Assembly: GCA_949592205.1 (NCBI GenBank)
Contig: CATIUR010000005.1
Span: 28,289,679 to 28,353,678 of the forward strand
Length of the DNA: 64,000 nt
Origin: Helichrysum umbraculigerum
Lineage: Eukaryota; Streptophyta; Magnoliopsida; Asterales; Asteraceae
Direction of reading: 5' to 3'
The notes below the pieces were generated by a model. The model was not told the DNA's origin. It was given only the letters and a program-made list of their open reading frames with translations, and did no database searches. Of this stretch, positions 33,954 through 44,043 are shown piece after piece. Positions within the stretch are counted from its first letter, which is position 1, and every line of letters starts with the position of its first letter. Position numbers and translations under genes: made by a program.

Positions 33954-35183
33954 AGAAAGCTTTACAAACAAAAGTACGTTGATATGCTAAGTGCAAAGTT
34001 GGCTGAGGCAATTTCTGATAAAGAGTCAATAAAGTTGAAAGTTGATGAATTGGAAAATGCTTCAAAAGGTATTCAAAACTTAATCAAGTCTCAAATTCAT
34101 GATAAATTAAAAACTGGATTAGGTTACAACCTTAATGCTGTACCCCCACCTTATAATCATACTTACTTCCCATCTAAAATTGAGTTTGACCTAGAAAAAC
34201 TTAAGGTAGATGTGTCTGAGGAGGTTAAAAAGGTAGATCCAGTAGTTAATTGTGCTAATAATGTAAATTTTGATAAAGTGGATGTATCTGATTGGACTGA
34301 GGAAGATGAGAGTGATAGTGATAGCTCATCAAGTGGTAATTCTATGGATGGTTGTGTTAAGCCTATTACTGGTCTAGTTTCTGAACTAAATAGTACTAAA
34401 CTAGAAGAGGGTAAAAAGCTGTTTGTTGAGAAAGCAAAGGCTCAGATAGATCAAGTTAGAAAATCCAATAAATCTAGATCTGGTCTAGGTTATGTGCACA
34501 AAAGAGTCAATCCTGAATCAAAAGATAAGTCAAAAGGTAAATCTGAGTGTGATAAATGTGCATGTAAATCAAACAGGTCTGATTTAAATACTGCAAATAA
34601 TGTAAATAAATCCATTCCCAGGGGTAATCAGAGAAATTGGAACCAATTGGTTTCACAAAGGCTGGGTAATGGGTTTGAATGTGTGAAAAGAAAATCATGT
34701 TTTATTTGTGGTAAGTATAATCATCTTCAACAGGACTGTTACTACAATCCTAAAAATAATAGGAACAGTGGTAAAGGACAAATGTTGAGAATTAAGCCAA
34801 ACAGAGGCAAGGTTGCAGCCCCTGTTAATGCTGCAGCAGTGCCACTGTCAAAGGCTAACAGAGGCAAAGCAAGAACAGGGGAGGGTTTGACCACTGTCAA
34901 GCATGGTACCTCTGCTGGTATTAAGCATTTCAAAAGAATATTTATACCAAGTAAAGCGACCACTGACAGGGTAATAAATACGAAATTAAAGGTGACCACT
35001 GTCAGACCATTAATCCCTGTCAGGTCTAAAACAGATTGTTTTTGGAGACATAAGAATGCATCTACATCAAAAGTATCCAAAATCAATGGAGCATTGAGAT
35101 CAATCACCTTTAAAAGGGTTGATGTCAAAAATGCTCATGGGAAACCCAAAGCCAAATTGGTTTGGGTTCCCAAGAGAAACTAA
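33954..35183 (+). CDS. Copia 1 gag-pol linker region
   Basis: Continues copia after the nested element. Open from 33984: a coiled-coil stretch (AKLAEAISDKESIKLKVDELENA), KTGLGYN, an acidic EEDESDSDSSSSG patch, a second zinc knuckle (CFICGKYNHLQQDC, near residue 240), and then a basic disordered linker. The last ~110 residues are encoded largely by CCACTGTCA/CCCCTGTTA-type words. An in-frame TAA at 35181-35183 precedes pol; the following TTTCTCTTTTTATATGTGCAG resembles an intron acceptor, and the frame continues unchanged after it. Confidence 0.8.
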   Translation, partial: RKLYKQKYVDMLSAKLAEAISDKESIKLKVDELENASKGIQNLIKSQIHDKLKTGLGYNLNAVPPPYNHTYFPSKIEFDLEKLKVDVSEEVKKVDPVVNCANNVNFDKVDVSDWTEEDESDSDSSSSGNSMDGCVKPITGLVSELNSTKLEEGKKLFVEKAKAQIDQVRKSNKSRSGLGYVHKRVNPESKDKSKGKSECDKCACKSNRSDLNTANNVNKSIPRGNQRNWNQLVSQRLGNGFECVKRKSCFICGKYNHLQQDCYYNPKNNRNSGKGQMLRIKPNRGKVAAPVNAAAVPLSKANRGKARTGEGLTTVKHGTSAGIKHFKRIFIPSKATTDRVINTKLKVTTVRPLIPVRSKTDCFWRHKNASTSKVSKINGALRSITFKRVDVKNAHGKPKAKLVWVPKRN

Positions 35184-38100
35184 TATTTTCTCTTTTTATA
35201 TGTGCAGGGCAAGCCAAAGAGCTTATGGCACATTGATTCTGGCTGCTCAAGGCACATGACTGGAGATAGGGAAAAGCTGCAGGACTTCAAAGCATTTAAT
35301 GGAGGAGATGTAGCATTTGGCAGCAATCCTAAAGGAGGAAAGATTACTGGAAAAGGTAAGGTAAAAAGCAGTAAGCTCACTTTCAATGATGTATATTATG
35401 TTGAGCAATTGAGATATAATTTGCTTAGTGTGAGTCAAATCACAGATAAGCAAAATCCTGTTTATTTCACTGACACAGAATGCCTTATACTTTCTGAAAA
35501 ACTCAAAATACCTGAAGATAAAATTTTAATGAGAGTTCCAAGAAAGGATAATGTATACTGTAGTGATTTAAACAAGATGAAATCTCAAAATGTTAACTGT
35601 CTTATTTCTAAAGCTACTGTTTCTGAATCTGAACTTTGGCATAGGAGGATGTGTCACTTGAATTACAAGACCATGAATAAACTTGTTAGGAATAGGCTAG
35701 TGAGAGGCTTACCTGAAAAGTTATTTGAATGTAGTGACCACTGTGTAGCTTGTCTCAAAGGCAAGCAACACAAGACCTCTTATAAGACCAAACTTGTGAA
35801 TACCAATACCACTCCCTTACACCTGTTACATATGGACTTGTTTGGTCCTACCAATATAGCTAGTCAAGGGAAGAAATCTTACTGTTTGGTGATAACTGAT
35901 GACTATTCTAAAATGAGTTGGGTATTCTTTCTTAGGACCAAGGATGAGACAGGTGAAATACTTAGATCATTCATAACTAGGATTGAGAATTTAACTAATC
36001 AAAAGGTTAAGATCATCAGATGTGATAATGGGACAGAATTTAAGAATCATGAGATGAATAAGTTCTGTGAGGAGAAAGGTATAGAAAGACAGTTTAGTAC
36101 ACCTAGGACTCCACAACAAAATGGAGTAGCTGAAATGAGGAATAGGACACTAATTGAGGCTGCTAGAAGCATGCTAGCAGATGCTAAACCTCCAATGTTC
36201 TTTTGGGCAGAGGCAGTCAGCACTGCTTGTTATGTTTTGAATAGGATCTTGATCATTAAACCTCATAACAAGACACCCTATGAGTTATTCTTTAAGAGAA
36301 AACCTTTAGTTAGCCTTTTAAAACCATTTGGATGTCCTTGTACTGTCTTAAATACCAGGGATCACCTTGGTAAGTTTCAGAGTAAGGTAGATGAGGCTGT
36401 ATTTGTTGGATACTCTATTCAAAGCAAGGCTTATAGAGTATTTAATAAAAGGACTAGAATCATAGAGGAGACCATGGATGTGACCTTTAATGAAAATACA
36501 TCAAATGTAGAAGGAAAAGGTCCAGAAGTATTGTTTGATATTGATGCACTAACCCATGCTTTTAGATATCCAGATTTGTCTACTAGTGCAGGTACAGATG
36601 CAGGTAATGATGCAGGTGAAGATGGGCATTCAAGCTCAAGTCAGACTAAAAAGGATGACTTGAAGTATGCATTGTTTCCTATTTGGTCTCCAGATCCACC
36701 AGCAACATTCCAATCAGAGCAACAAGAGAAAGATGGACCTTCAGATGATACAAGTGGGTCAACTGGCAAAAATGGTTCAAACAAGGATGAAGATAGTTCA
36801 ACTCCAACAGATCATCAACCATTTACTTCAAGGGGTTCTCATACAGATTCAGAGCATAATTCAGAAGGAGAGCATGAATCTCCAAAGTATTTTGAACAAA
36901 GTCCTCCATTTCAAGTTTTGGAAAGGACTAATTTGTCAGATTCTGAAGCAACTCCAAAGCCTTCAAAAGAAAGAGAGGAAAGAGATTCTTTTTCAGAATC
37001 GGAGATGGATAATCTTTTGGGTCCTAATTTGGAAAGAGAATTACTTGATACATCCACATCTAAGTATCTGGTTCACAAAGATCATTCCTTGGATTTGGTC
37101 ATTGGTGATATTGGTTCATCTGTTCTGACCAGACAGCAGTCAAAGATAAGAGAAGAAGATTTACATACTTCATTATATGTTTGTTTTCTTTCTCAGATGG
37201 AACCAAAGAAAGCAGTGGAAGCTCTCAAGGATCCTAGCTGGATTGAAGCTATGCAAGAAGAATTGTTGCAATTCAAGCTGCAGGATGTATGGGATTTGGT
37301 TGATCTACCAAAAGGAAAGAAAGCTATAGGCACAAGGTGGATCTTCAAGAACAAGAGAGATGAAAGAGGAATAGTGATAAAGAATAAAGCAAGGTTGGTA
37401 GCACAGGGGTACACACAGGAAGAAGGAATTGATTATGATGATGTCTTTGCTCCTGTTGCTAGAATAGAAGCTATTAGGTTATTTTTAGCTTATGCATCTT
37501 ATCAGGATTTCAAAGTTTATCAAATGGATGTGAAGAGTGCTTTTCTTCATGGTCTAATTGATGATGAGGTGTATGTATGTCAACCTTCAGGGTTTGAAGA
37601 TCCAACATATCCAGATAGAGTGTGCAGAATGAAGAAAGCTTTGTATGGGTTACATCAAGCACCAAGAGCTTGGTATGATACTCTATCTGAGTATCTTCTC
37701 AAGAATGGATTCAAGAGAGGTACTATTGACAAGACTTTGTTTACCAAGAGGGTTCAGAGAGATATATTGTTGGTACAGGTTTATGTTGATGATATTATTT
37801 TTGGGTCAACTAGGGATTCATTGTGCAATGAGTTTGAGGGTTTAATGCATAAGAAATTTAAGATGAGTTCAATGGGTGAACTCACTTTCTTTTTAGGATT
37901 GCAGGTTAAACAGAAGACAGATGGAATCTTTATTAACCAAGGGAAGTATGTGCAGGATATTTTGAATAAATTTGGTTATAAAGATGTAAAGATAGCTAGC
38001 ACTCATATGGAGGCACACAAACATCTTAATTCTGACCCTGAGGGAGATGAAGTAGATGTGCACTTGTACAGGTCAATGATTGGTTCTTTGATGTATTTAA

Positions 38101-38726
38101 CTTCATCTAGACCTGATATTATGTTTGCAGTGTGTCTTTGTGCTAGGTATCAAACCAATCCAAAGCAGTCACACATGTATGCTGTGAAAAGAATCTTTAG
38201 ATACTTGAAAGGTCAACCAGATTTGGGACTTTGGTATGCTAAAGGATCAGATTTTGAGCTAAAGGCTTTCACAGATAGTGACTATGGTGGTGAGAACATG
38301 GATAGAAAATCAACAAGTGGAGGATGTCAATTTCTTGGAAATAGGTTAGTGTCATGGCAATGCAAAAAGCAGACAACAGTTTCCACTTCTACAGCAGAAG
38401 CAGAATATGTTGCAGCATCAAATTGCTGTGCACAGGTTCTTTGGATTCAGAATCAAATGTTGGATTATTGTTTGACTTTCATGAACACTCCTATTTATAT
38501 TGATAATACTTCTGCTATTAGTATCATTCAAAATCCGGTTAAGCATTCAAAAACCAAACACATTGAGATCAGATATCATTTTATAAGAGATTGTTATGAT
38601 AAAAGATTGATTCATATTTTTAAAATTCATACTGATAATCAACTTGCAGATCTTTTTACAAAAGCATTTGATGTAGGAAGATTTACATTTTTGATAACTA
38701 ATATTGGTATGATCAATCTCACTTAG
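35184..38726 (+). CDS. pol: Copia 1 pol: protease, integrase, reverse transcriptase, RNase H
   Basis: 1,174 open codons from 35202 with no usable ATG at the start, in the same frame as gag. In order: aspartic protease (DSGCSRHMTGD), GAG-pre-integrase (LWHRRMCHLNYKTMNKLV), integrase core (MDLFGP...DDYSKMSW, CDNGTEF, PQQNGVAE), a Ser/Asp-rich linker (~residues 440-640), reverse transcriptase (W.F.NKRDE..., QMDVKSAFLHG, YVDDIIFGS) and RNase H (AFTDSDYGG, STAEAEYVA, H..IRYHFIRD). All catalytic segments look intact. Ends MINLT before the spacer to ORF3. Confidence 0.95.
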   Translation, partial: YFLFLYVQGKPKSLWHIDSGCSRHMTGDREKLQDFKAFNGGDVAFGSNPKGGKITGKGKVKSSKLTFNDVYYVEQLRYNLLSVSQITDKQNPVYFTDTECLILSEKLKIPEDKILMRVPRKDNVYCSDLNKMKSQNVNCLISKATVSESELWHRRMCHLNYKTMNKLVRNRLVRGLPEKLFECSDHCVACLKGKQHKTSYKTKLVNTNTTPLHLLHMDLFGPTNIASQGKKSYCLVITDDYSKMSWVFFLRTKDETGEILRSFITRIENLTNQKVKIIRCDNGTEFKNHEMNKFCEEKGIERQFSTPRTPQQNGVAEMRNRTLIEAARSMLADAKPPMFFWAEAVSTACYVLNRILIIKPHNKTPYELFFKRKPLVSLLKPFGCPCTVLNTRDHLGKFQSKVDEAVFVGYSIQSKAYRVFNKRTRIIEETMDVTFNENTSNVEGKGPEVLFDIDALTHAFRYPDLSTSAGTDAGNDAGEDGHSSSSQTKKDDLKYALFPIWSPDPPATFQSEQQEKDGPSDDTSGSTGKNGSNKDEDSSTPTDHQPFTSRGSHTDSEHNSEGEHESPKYFEQSPPFQVLERTNLSDSEATPKPSKEREERDSFSESEMDNLLGPNLERELLDTSTSKYLVHKDHSLDLVIGDIGSSVLTRQQSKIREEDLHTSLYVCFLSQMEPKKAVEALKDPSWIEAMQEELLQFKLQDVWDLVDLPKGKKAIGTRWIFKNKRDERGIVIKNKARLVAQGYTQEEGIDYDDVFAPVARIEAIRLFLAYASYQDFKVYQMDVKSAFLHGLIDDEVYVCQPSGFEDPTYPDRVCRMKKALYGLHQAPRAWYDTLSEYLLKNGFKRGTIDKTLFTKRVQRDILLVQVYVDDIIFGSTRDSLCNEFEGLMHKKFKMSSMGELTFFLGLQVKQKTDGIFINQGKYVQDILNKFGYKDVKIASTHMEAHKHLNSDPEGDEVDVHLYRSMIGSLMYLTSSRPDIMFAVCLCARYQTNPKQSHMYAVKRIFRYLKGQPDLGLWYAKGSDFELKAFTDSDYGGENMDRKSTSGGCQFLGNRLVSWQCKKQTTVSTSTAEAEYVAASNCCAQVLWIQNQMLDYCLTFMNTPIYIDNTSAISIIQNPVKHSKTKHIEIRYHFIRDCYDKRLIHIFKIHTDNQLADLFTKAFDVGRFTFLITNIGMINLT

Positions 38727-39384
38727 TGTTTTGGTCAGGATTTGATACTAACAGGGGTGAAGTATATTGTGTGTGACATGGTCAAGTGTTGCCACTATTA
38801 GCTTCCTCATGATAACAGTTGGTGCCACTGTTAGTTTACTTATGCCACTGTCAATGTAATTTCAACCCCTGCTGTATATGTGTGTAGATTAACCCATGCT
38901 GGTTGTTTTTCTTAGTTTAATATTGCAGGACTCAGCCACTGTCAAGAGACATCACTTGAGCTGGAGTCTAAAGTTTTCTTTGTTGCTTCTTCTTTTTATT
39001 TAAAAAAAAAAAAAAAAAAAAGTTCTTTTTCTAATAAAGCTAAGTTTATGCCCCTGTTAGTTCTAAGCTGGAGTTTCCTTGGTCGGATGCCCCTGCTAGA
39101 CTATCAGCCGCTGTTAGCTTTGTTAGATGGTTAAAAAGGGTTGACTATAATTGACCAAGTGAGGTACCCCTGTTGGGCTTATTTGTAATTTGTGCCCCTG
39201 CTGGGTATAACCAGCAGTGCCACTGTTTGTTCTATTTTCTAGGGCTTGGCACTGTCATCACATAAATACCCAAACACTTCACTTTTTCAATTACGCTTTC
39301 AAAATTTTCAAAACCCTTCAATAATCACTCTCGTTTGGATTTGATTATTGTACACCGCTCTTCGTTCTTTCATCAATTTCATCA
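38727..39384 (+). other. Copia 1 spacer between pol and ORF3, packed with CACTGT words
   Basis: Non-coding. Contains about a dozen copies of CCACTGTCA, CCACTGTTAG, CCCCTGTTAG, CCCCTGCTRG and relatives, the same words as in the LTR. A poly-A run lies at 39002-39020. Confidence 0.85.
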
Positions 39385-42300
39385 ATGGCATCGTCATCTT
39401 CATCTGATTCTGGTACTTCTACGTTAAGTATTCATTCTGAACACAATATGAGGGCATTCTTGAACAAAGAAATTGCAGATGATTATTTTCACCCTATTAT
39501 CGATTTCTTGAGTAACTGTCCAGTTACATATGCCCTTACTGTCGCTCCAAGATTGATACGATCTCACATTTAAGAATTCTGGCAGAACGCAAAGGAAGGG
39601 AATGTTAATGGAATTACTCACATTCATTCCACTGTCAAGGGTAATAAGATAATGGTGACTGAGATTGTACTTAGAGAACTTCTGCAGTTTGATGATGAAG
39701 GAGGAGTTTTGGAATTATCAAGAGATGATTTGTTTAAAGGTATAAAGGATATGGGGTATGAAGGTTCTGGAAAAACAAGGTCTGAATACACTTTCTTGAA
39801 ATCATGGTTTTGTCCTCAATGGAAGTTCTACATTCATTCTTTTCTGGTATGTTTGTCTCAAAAGAGGACTGGTTTTAATGAATTTAGTTATACTATTGCA
39901 TATCCTATAATCTGCTTGGCACAGGGTCTTAAATTTAATATGTCTAGGTTTATCTTAGATAATATGGTCAGGAATGTAAAGGGTGATACGTTTATTATGT
40001 ACCCTAGATTTGTTCAGCTTTTGTTGAATAAGCAATTGCCAAATTTGCCAGCAGAGAATAGTGTCATAGTGAGTTCTACTTTATCCTTGAAGACTATTAG
40101 AGCCATGAACCAGTATCAGAATACTTTTTCCAAGAAGGAAACTGCATTATTTTCTACAATGTTAGTTGCTCCTTCTACCACTGGTGGTGTATTACCAACA
40201 CCACCTGGACCAAATGATGACAGGCCAACAACACAAGTTGGTTCTGAACACACATCAGGAGGTGGCACCAAAAGAAAACAAGGGAATCAAAAGCCTACCC
40301 AAAGTAAAGCCAAGAAATCCAAGAAGGCTAAACAGACTATGGAGATTCCTGTTTCTCCACAGTCTCAGTCAAATGATCCACCACAACAGGTGAACATACT
40401 TGATGAAAATGTTCATTCTGGAAGGGCTGCCAGTACTGTCTCTAGCCCACTGGTAGGTCAGGATAGTGGTAACATCAATAAGACCCAACCAGAGGCAACT
40501 ATACTTGATGAACCTATGGGTGATGATTCAAATGTAGGTCCCAGTACCAATAACAAAGGGACATCTGCAGTGGCAGATGTAGTCAATGATTCATCTAGGA
40601 GGTCACACACCAATGTTGATGAGGCTAGTAATGTAACTAGGGAATTGACTATTGAGGATCTGGTACATGATGTCAAGCTGATTTGGACTAAGTTTAAGAA
40701 GGAAAGAGCTTTGAGAAGGGAACAACAGGTTATGTTGGCTGCCCATGATGAATTGATAAAGAAGCAGAGGGAGGAAATCATTGATTTACAAACCAGGTTG
40801 GCAGTTGTTGAAGATGCAGTTGATAAAGTTTTGTTGCCTGCTACTAACATTGGAGAATCTTCAGACAAGGGGGAGAATAAAGATGATAATGAGCAGAATG
40901 ATATGCCTGAAGATAAGAAGAATAATGGTGATGATTCAGATGGTCAAGATGATAACAATGATGGTGATACTGGAGGTGCAGGTGGTTTTAGCTTCATGGA
41001 TACATCTGAGTTTAATGATGGTGGTATTGAAGAGGAATTGAATGTCTCAGATTATGTGCTTAATGAAGGCATGGATGAACAGATGGTGGATGCTGAGAAT
41101 GATAGAAGAATGGTGGTATATGTGGGTGAAAATGTTCAAACAAGTGAAAATGTTGCAGATGATAATACACAAAGTGGTCCAGCTTTAAATGTTTTTCCAT
41201 TAAACAAAGGATTACCTTTTAAAGCTGTGGCTAATTTGTATTTCTGGGATGTTATGGGAGCAAATCTTGATATGTGCAAAAGAGTAAGTTTTAGTGATAG
41301 GTTGGTGTATGAAGAAAAGAGTGATAATGATAAATCTGTTGAAACAGAGGAGATGGAAAGTGGTGATGTAGAGGTTGAGGGGGTGTTTATAGAGTCAAAA
41401 TCTGAAGCTAAAGAGGAAGAAAGAGTGAAGATTTATAATAGAAAGAAATCAATTCCAAAGAGAAAGTCTACCTCTGCTAAGGTACAAACCCCTGTTGAAA
41501 CTCAATCTTTGACCACTACTAGTAGTGTTTCTACCTCTGCTAGTAGTTTGGTATCTACCCCTGTTGAGGTATCTACCACTGTTGGTATTTCAGCAGCAAC
41601 CCCTGTTAATACAACCCCTGTTACTACAAATCCTACCCCTGTTATCATAGAATCAACCACTGTTACACCAACTCCTATTAACACTTCAAACATTTCCACA
41701 ACTGTCACAACTACCACTGTCACAACTACTGTTACTCCAGTTTACACCACTGCTACAGCAATTACTACTGCCAGGGCTCTAGAAGTGCCTGTTACAATAA
41801 GAGAACCTACACAACCACCCAAACCTAAGTCTGATCTTCCAAAAATTGATTCTAAGGACAAAGGTAAGGGAAAATTGAAAGAGGAAAGAAAGGTAAAGAA
41901 GGTTGTAGAGCCTCCAATTGATTTGGATGAGGCAAGGAGAGCTCAGGGGGAACATGATGAGAGAATGTTAAGAATGGCAGTTGAGTCTAAGAGAAAGGAA
42001 GGTCCTGATGTTGATGTTATACTAGAAGACTTGAGTGTGGTAACCTTATCACAAAAGGCTGCACAGATGCTGAATGATATGGCTGCAAAAGGTCAAGGGT
42101 TGTCTGCTCAAAAGGTCCATGACATGATCAACAAAAAGGTTGGTAATGATGGTTTGGATCCAGGGTTTGCAAAGCTTAAACAAGCTAATGAAGAAAAGGC
42201 AAGACTGAAAAGACAAGCTGAGCTTGAAAAGAAAAGGAACAAACCACCAACTGCTGCTCAGAGGAAAAAGGATTTGCTTAAAATTCTTGGTGATAGATAT

Positions 42301-43266
42301 GCACCAAGAAGTGTGCTTGAAGGATGGGATGTAGAGAAACTGGAAAGAGCTTATGAAAAATATCAGAATGAGGAAAAGGAAGATTTTGAGAAAAGGATTC
42401 AGAAAGACAAATTCATTAAGAAAAAGTTGGCTGAGGATAGAAAGAAGATTGCAGAGCAAGTGAGAAGAGAGGAGCAAGACAACATTGAAAAGAAAGAGCA
42501 AGAGGAAGCTGAAGTCAAAGAAAGAGAATTAAAAAGGCTTTCTGATCAAAATTTAAAGATCAGGTGGAATGGAGTTCTTGCTTGTGATAGTATAGTTCCT
42601 GATTTGGAGAAAAATGCAGATGAATTGAGAAAATATATCAAAGAGGTGAAGGATAGCAAAGAAAATATTCACATCAATCATGATAGATCATCAAGGATAG
42701 TTGAATGGGAAGGACAAAGTTCAAAAGTTGCTAATATTGTCAAAGAACAGATCAAGATTGTCAGAGAAGATGGGAATGAGCAATATTTGTCATATGTTGC
42801 TGATGTACTCAAAAATGTGAATATGTTAGACATTCTAGATCTGTATGAGCTAAACAGTCAAAGAAACAGGCAGGTTTCATTGGTGATAATGGAAAGAGAG
42901 TTGGAAAGATGTCTGAATATGCTGTTTGAGCCTGAGCCATTCACTAATTTGTTTTTAAACTGTATTGATGCTGTGAATACATGGAGACATTTTGTTAGAG
43001 CTGGAGTTCATATGATTTTATTCAGGAGTGGAATGACAATCTACATGCTTGATGAAAGACAATATGTTCTGGGGACTCAGATTCTAAGAATTGTGCTTGC
43101 ATCTCAACTGAGAACCACAGTGATTTCAGAAGGAGCATTTAATGCTTTATATATGGTGCTCAATCAGTTCCATAAAAGAATGGAGTTGGAAAGACTGAGA
43201 GAGGAGGAGAAGAGGAGAAAACAGAATCAAACTCAGAAAGATGAAAAGAAAGATGAAGAAACTTGA
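39385..43266 (+). CDS. Copia 1 ORF3 (envelope-position protein of unknown function)
   Basis: ATG at 39385 (MASSSSSDSG), about 1,293 codons, one in-frame TAA at 39571-39573, otherwise open. The N-terminal ~230 residues form a globular domain (YALTVAPRLI, FWQNAKEG, MGYEG, PQWKFYIHSFLVCLS, MYPRFVQLLLNKQLPNLP) shared in order with the ORF3 at 55870-58440. A Thr/Pro/Val low-complexity region (about residues 700-800) is built from CCCCTGTTA/CCACTGTTA words. The C-terminal third is highly charged coiled coil (RKKDLLKILGDRYAP..., EEKEDFEKRIQKDKFIKKKLAE). No signal peptide or clear transmembrane segment is visible, so a true envelope role is doubtful. I recall closely similar ORFs in Asteraceae copia elements. 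Confidence 0.8.
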
Positions 43267-43290
43267 TTCATTGCTGAGAATGATCAAGTT

Positions 43291-43301
43291 TAGGGGGAGA
43301 T
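43291..43301 (+). other. Copia 1 polypurine tract
   Basis: TAGGGGGAGAT directly before the 3' LTR. Confidence 0.9.
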
Positions 43302-43840
43302 TGTTGAGACCTGAGATATTGTCATATCTGCTCAGAATACAAGTATGATTACCGCTGTTAGAAGAAGTTCACCACTGTTAGAGTTTTTGTATTGACAGTG
43401 CCACTGTCAATTAGTTTTAGTCTAACAGTGCCACTGTTGAACTTGTAACTTGTATTGTGTATATACTCAACCTTTGTTAGTAATATACGAGTACTACCCC
43501 TGTTAGTTATATAGACAACCACTGTTGGTTAGATATAGTCGGTTAGAGAGAATTATGGAATAGATAGGATTTCATAATAGTTTGATTCTGTAAAGGACTC
43601 TATATGTTATAAATAGAGATCCTGTAAAACCCTAGAAAGATACGAGTCATTCTAGTTCTTAGCTTCAAGATTGTAAACCCTAACACAATTGTGTGTTCGT
43701 ATTATTGATAATAATATTGAAGCTTTTGATTAAATATTATCTTTACAAGTTTGTTCTTCAAGTTATTAATAAACTATTCCGCAAGCTTATTAATAATCAA
43801 TCAAAGTAATAAATACTAAGATCTCTAACTGGGATCATCA
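43302..43840 (+). repeat. Copia 1 3' LTR
   Basis: 539 bp, as the 5' LTR, with about six substitutions. Followed by the AGAAC duplication and then Ulp1 exon sequence. Confidence 0.93.
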
Positions 43841-43845
43841 AGAAC

Positions 43846-44043
43846 CCCACGGAAATTGGTTCCATGCATTTAAGTCTTCCAGAAGTACTAACACACTGTC
43901 TTTAACGGTTGTCTTAACTTCGCCACCAAGAAACCCAAAATGGAGTAGACATAATAAGCACAATCGGACGTGATCAATAGCATCTAATTGGTCAATTTCT
44001 CTTTCAAACACAAATTTAATATCTCGACCCCTAACTGAATGAC
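43846..44043 (-). CDS. DUF1985 exon, middle part between two insertions
   Basis: Reads SVRGRDIKFVFEREID, then HVRLCLLCLLHFGFLGGEVKT and DLNAWNQFPWG. This is the typical mid-DUF1985 pattern (long hydrophobic LCLL..L then L.....FPWG). It joins in frame on both sides once the solo LTR and the copia are set aside. Confidence 0.8.

Larger units (their letters stand above)
15240..43840 (+). mobile_element. Ty1/copia retrotransposon 1 with a third ORF, split by nested elements
   Basis: Identical-length LTRs (539 bp), 5-bp target duplications AGAAC (15235-15239 and 43841-43845), initiator-Met PBS, gag-pol, a large extra ORF after pol, and a PPT. With the nested element removed the copy is about 11.9 kb, large for copia and in the range of SIRE-type elements with an envelope-like ORF. 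The LTRs differ by about six bases by eye (~1%), so insertion is recent (inference: under ~1 My at usual plant rates). Coding breaks: TAG after gag, a one-base shift at the nested insertion, TAA before pol, TAA early in ORF3. Confidence 0.93.

Noticed and set aside
39385..43266. Retroviral-type envelope for copia ORF3
   Set aside because: Position fits, but I see no signal peptide, transmembrane segment or glycoprotein-like Cys pattern; left as unknown function.
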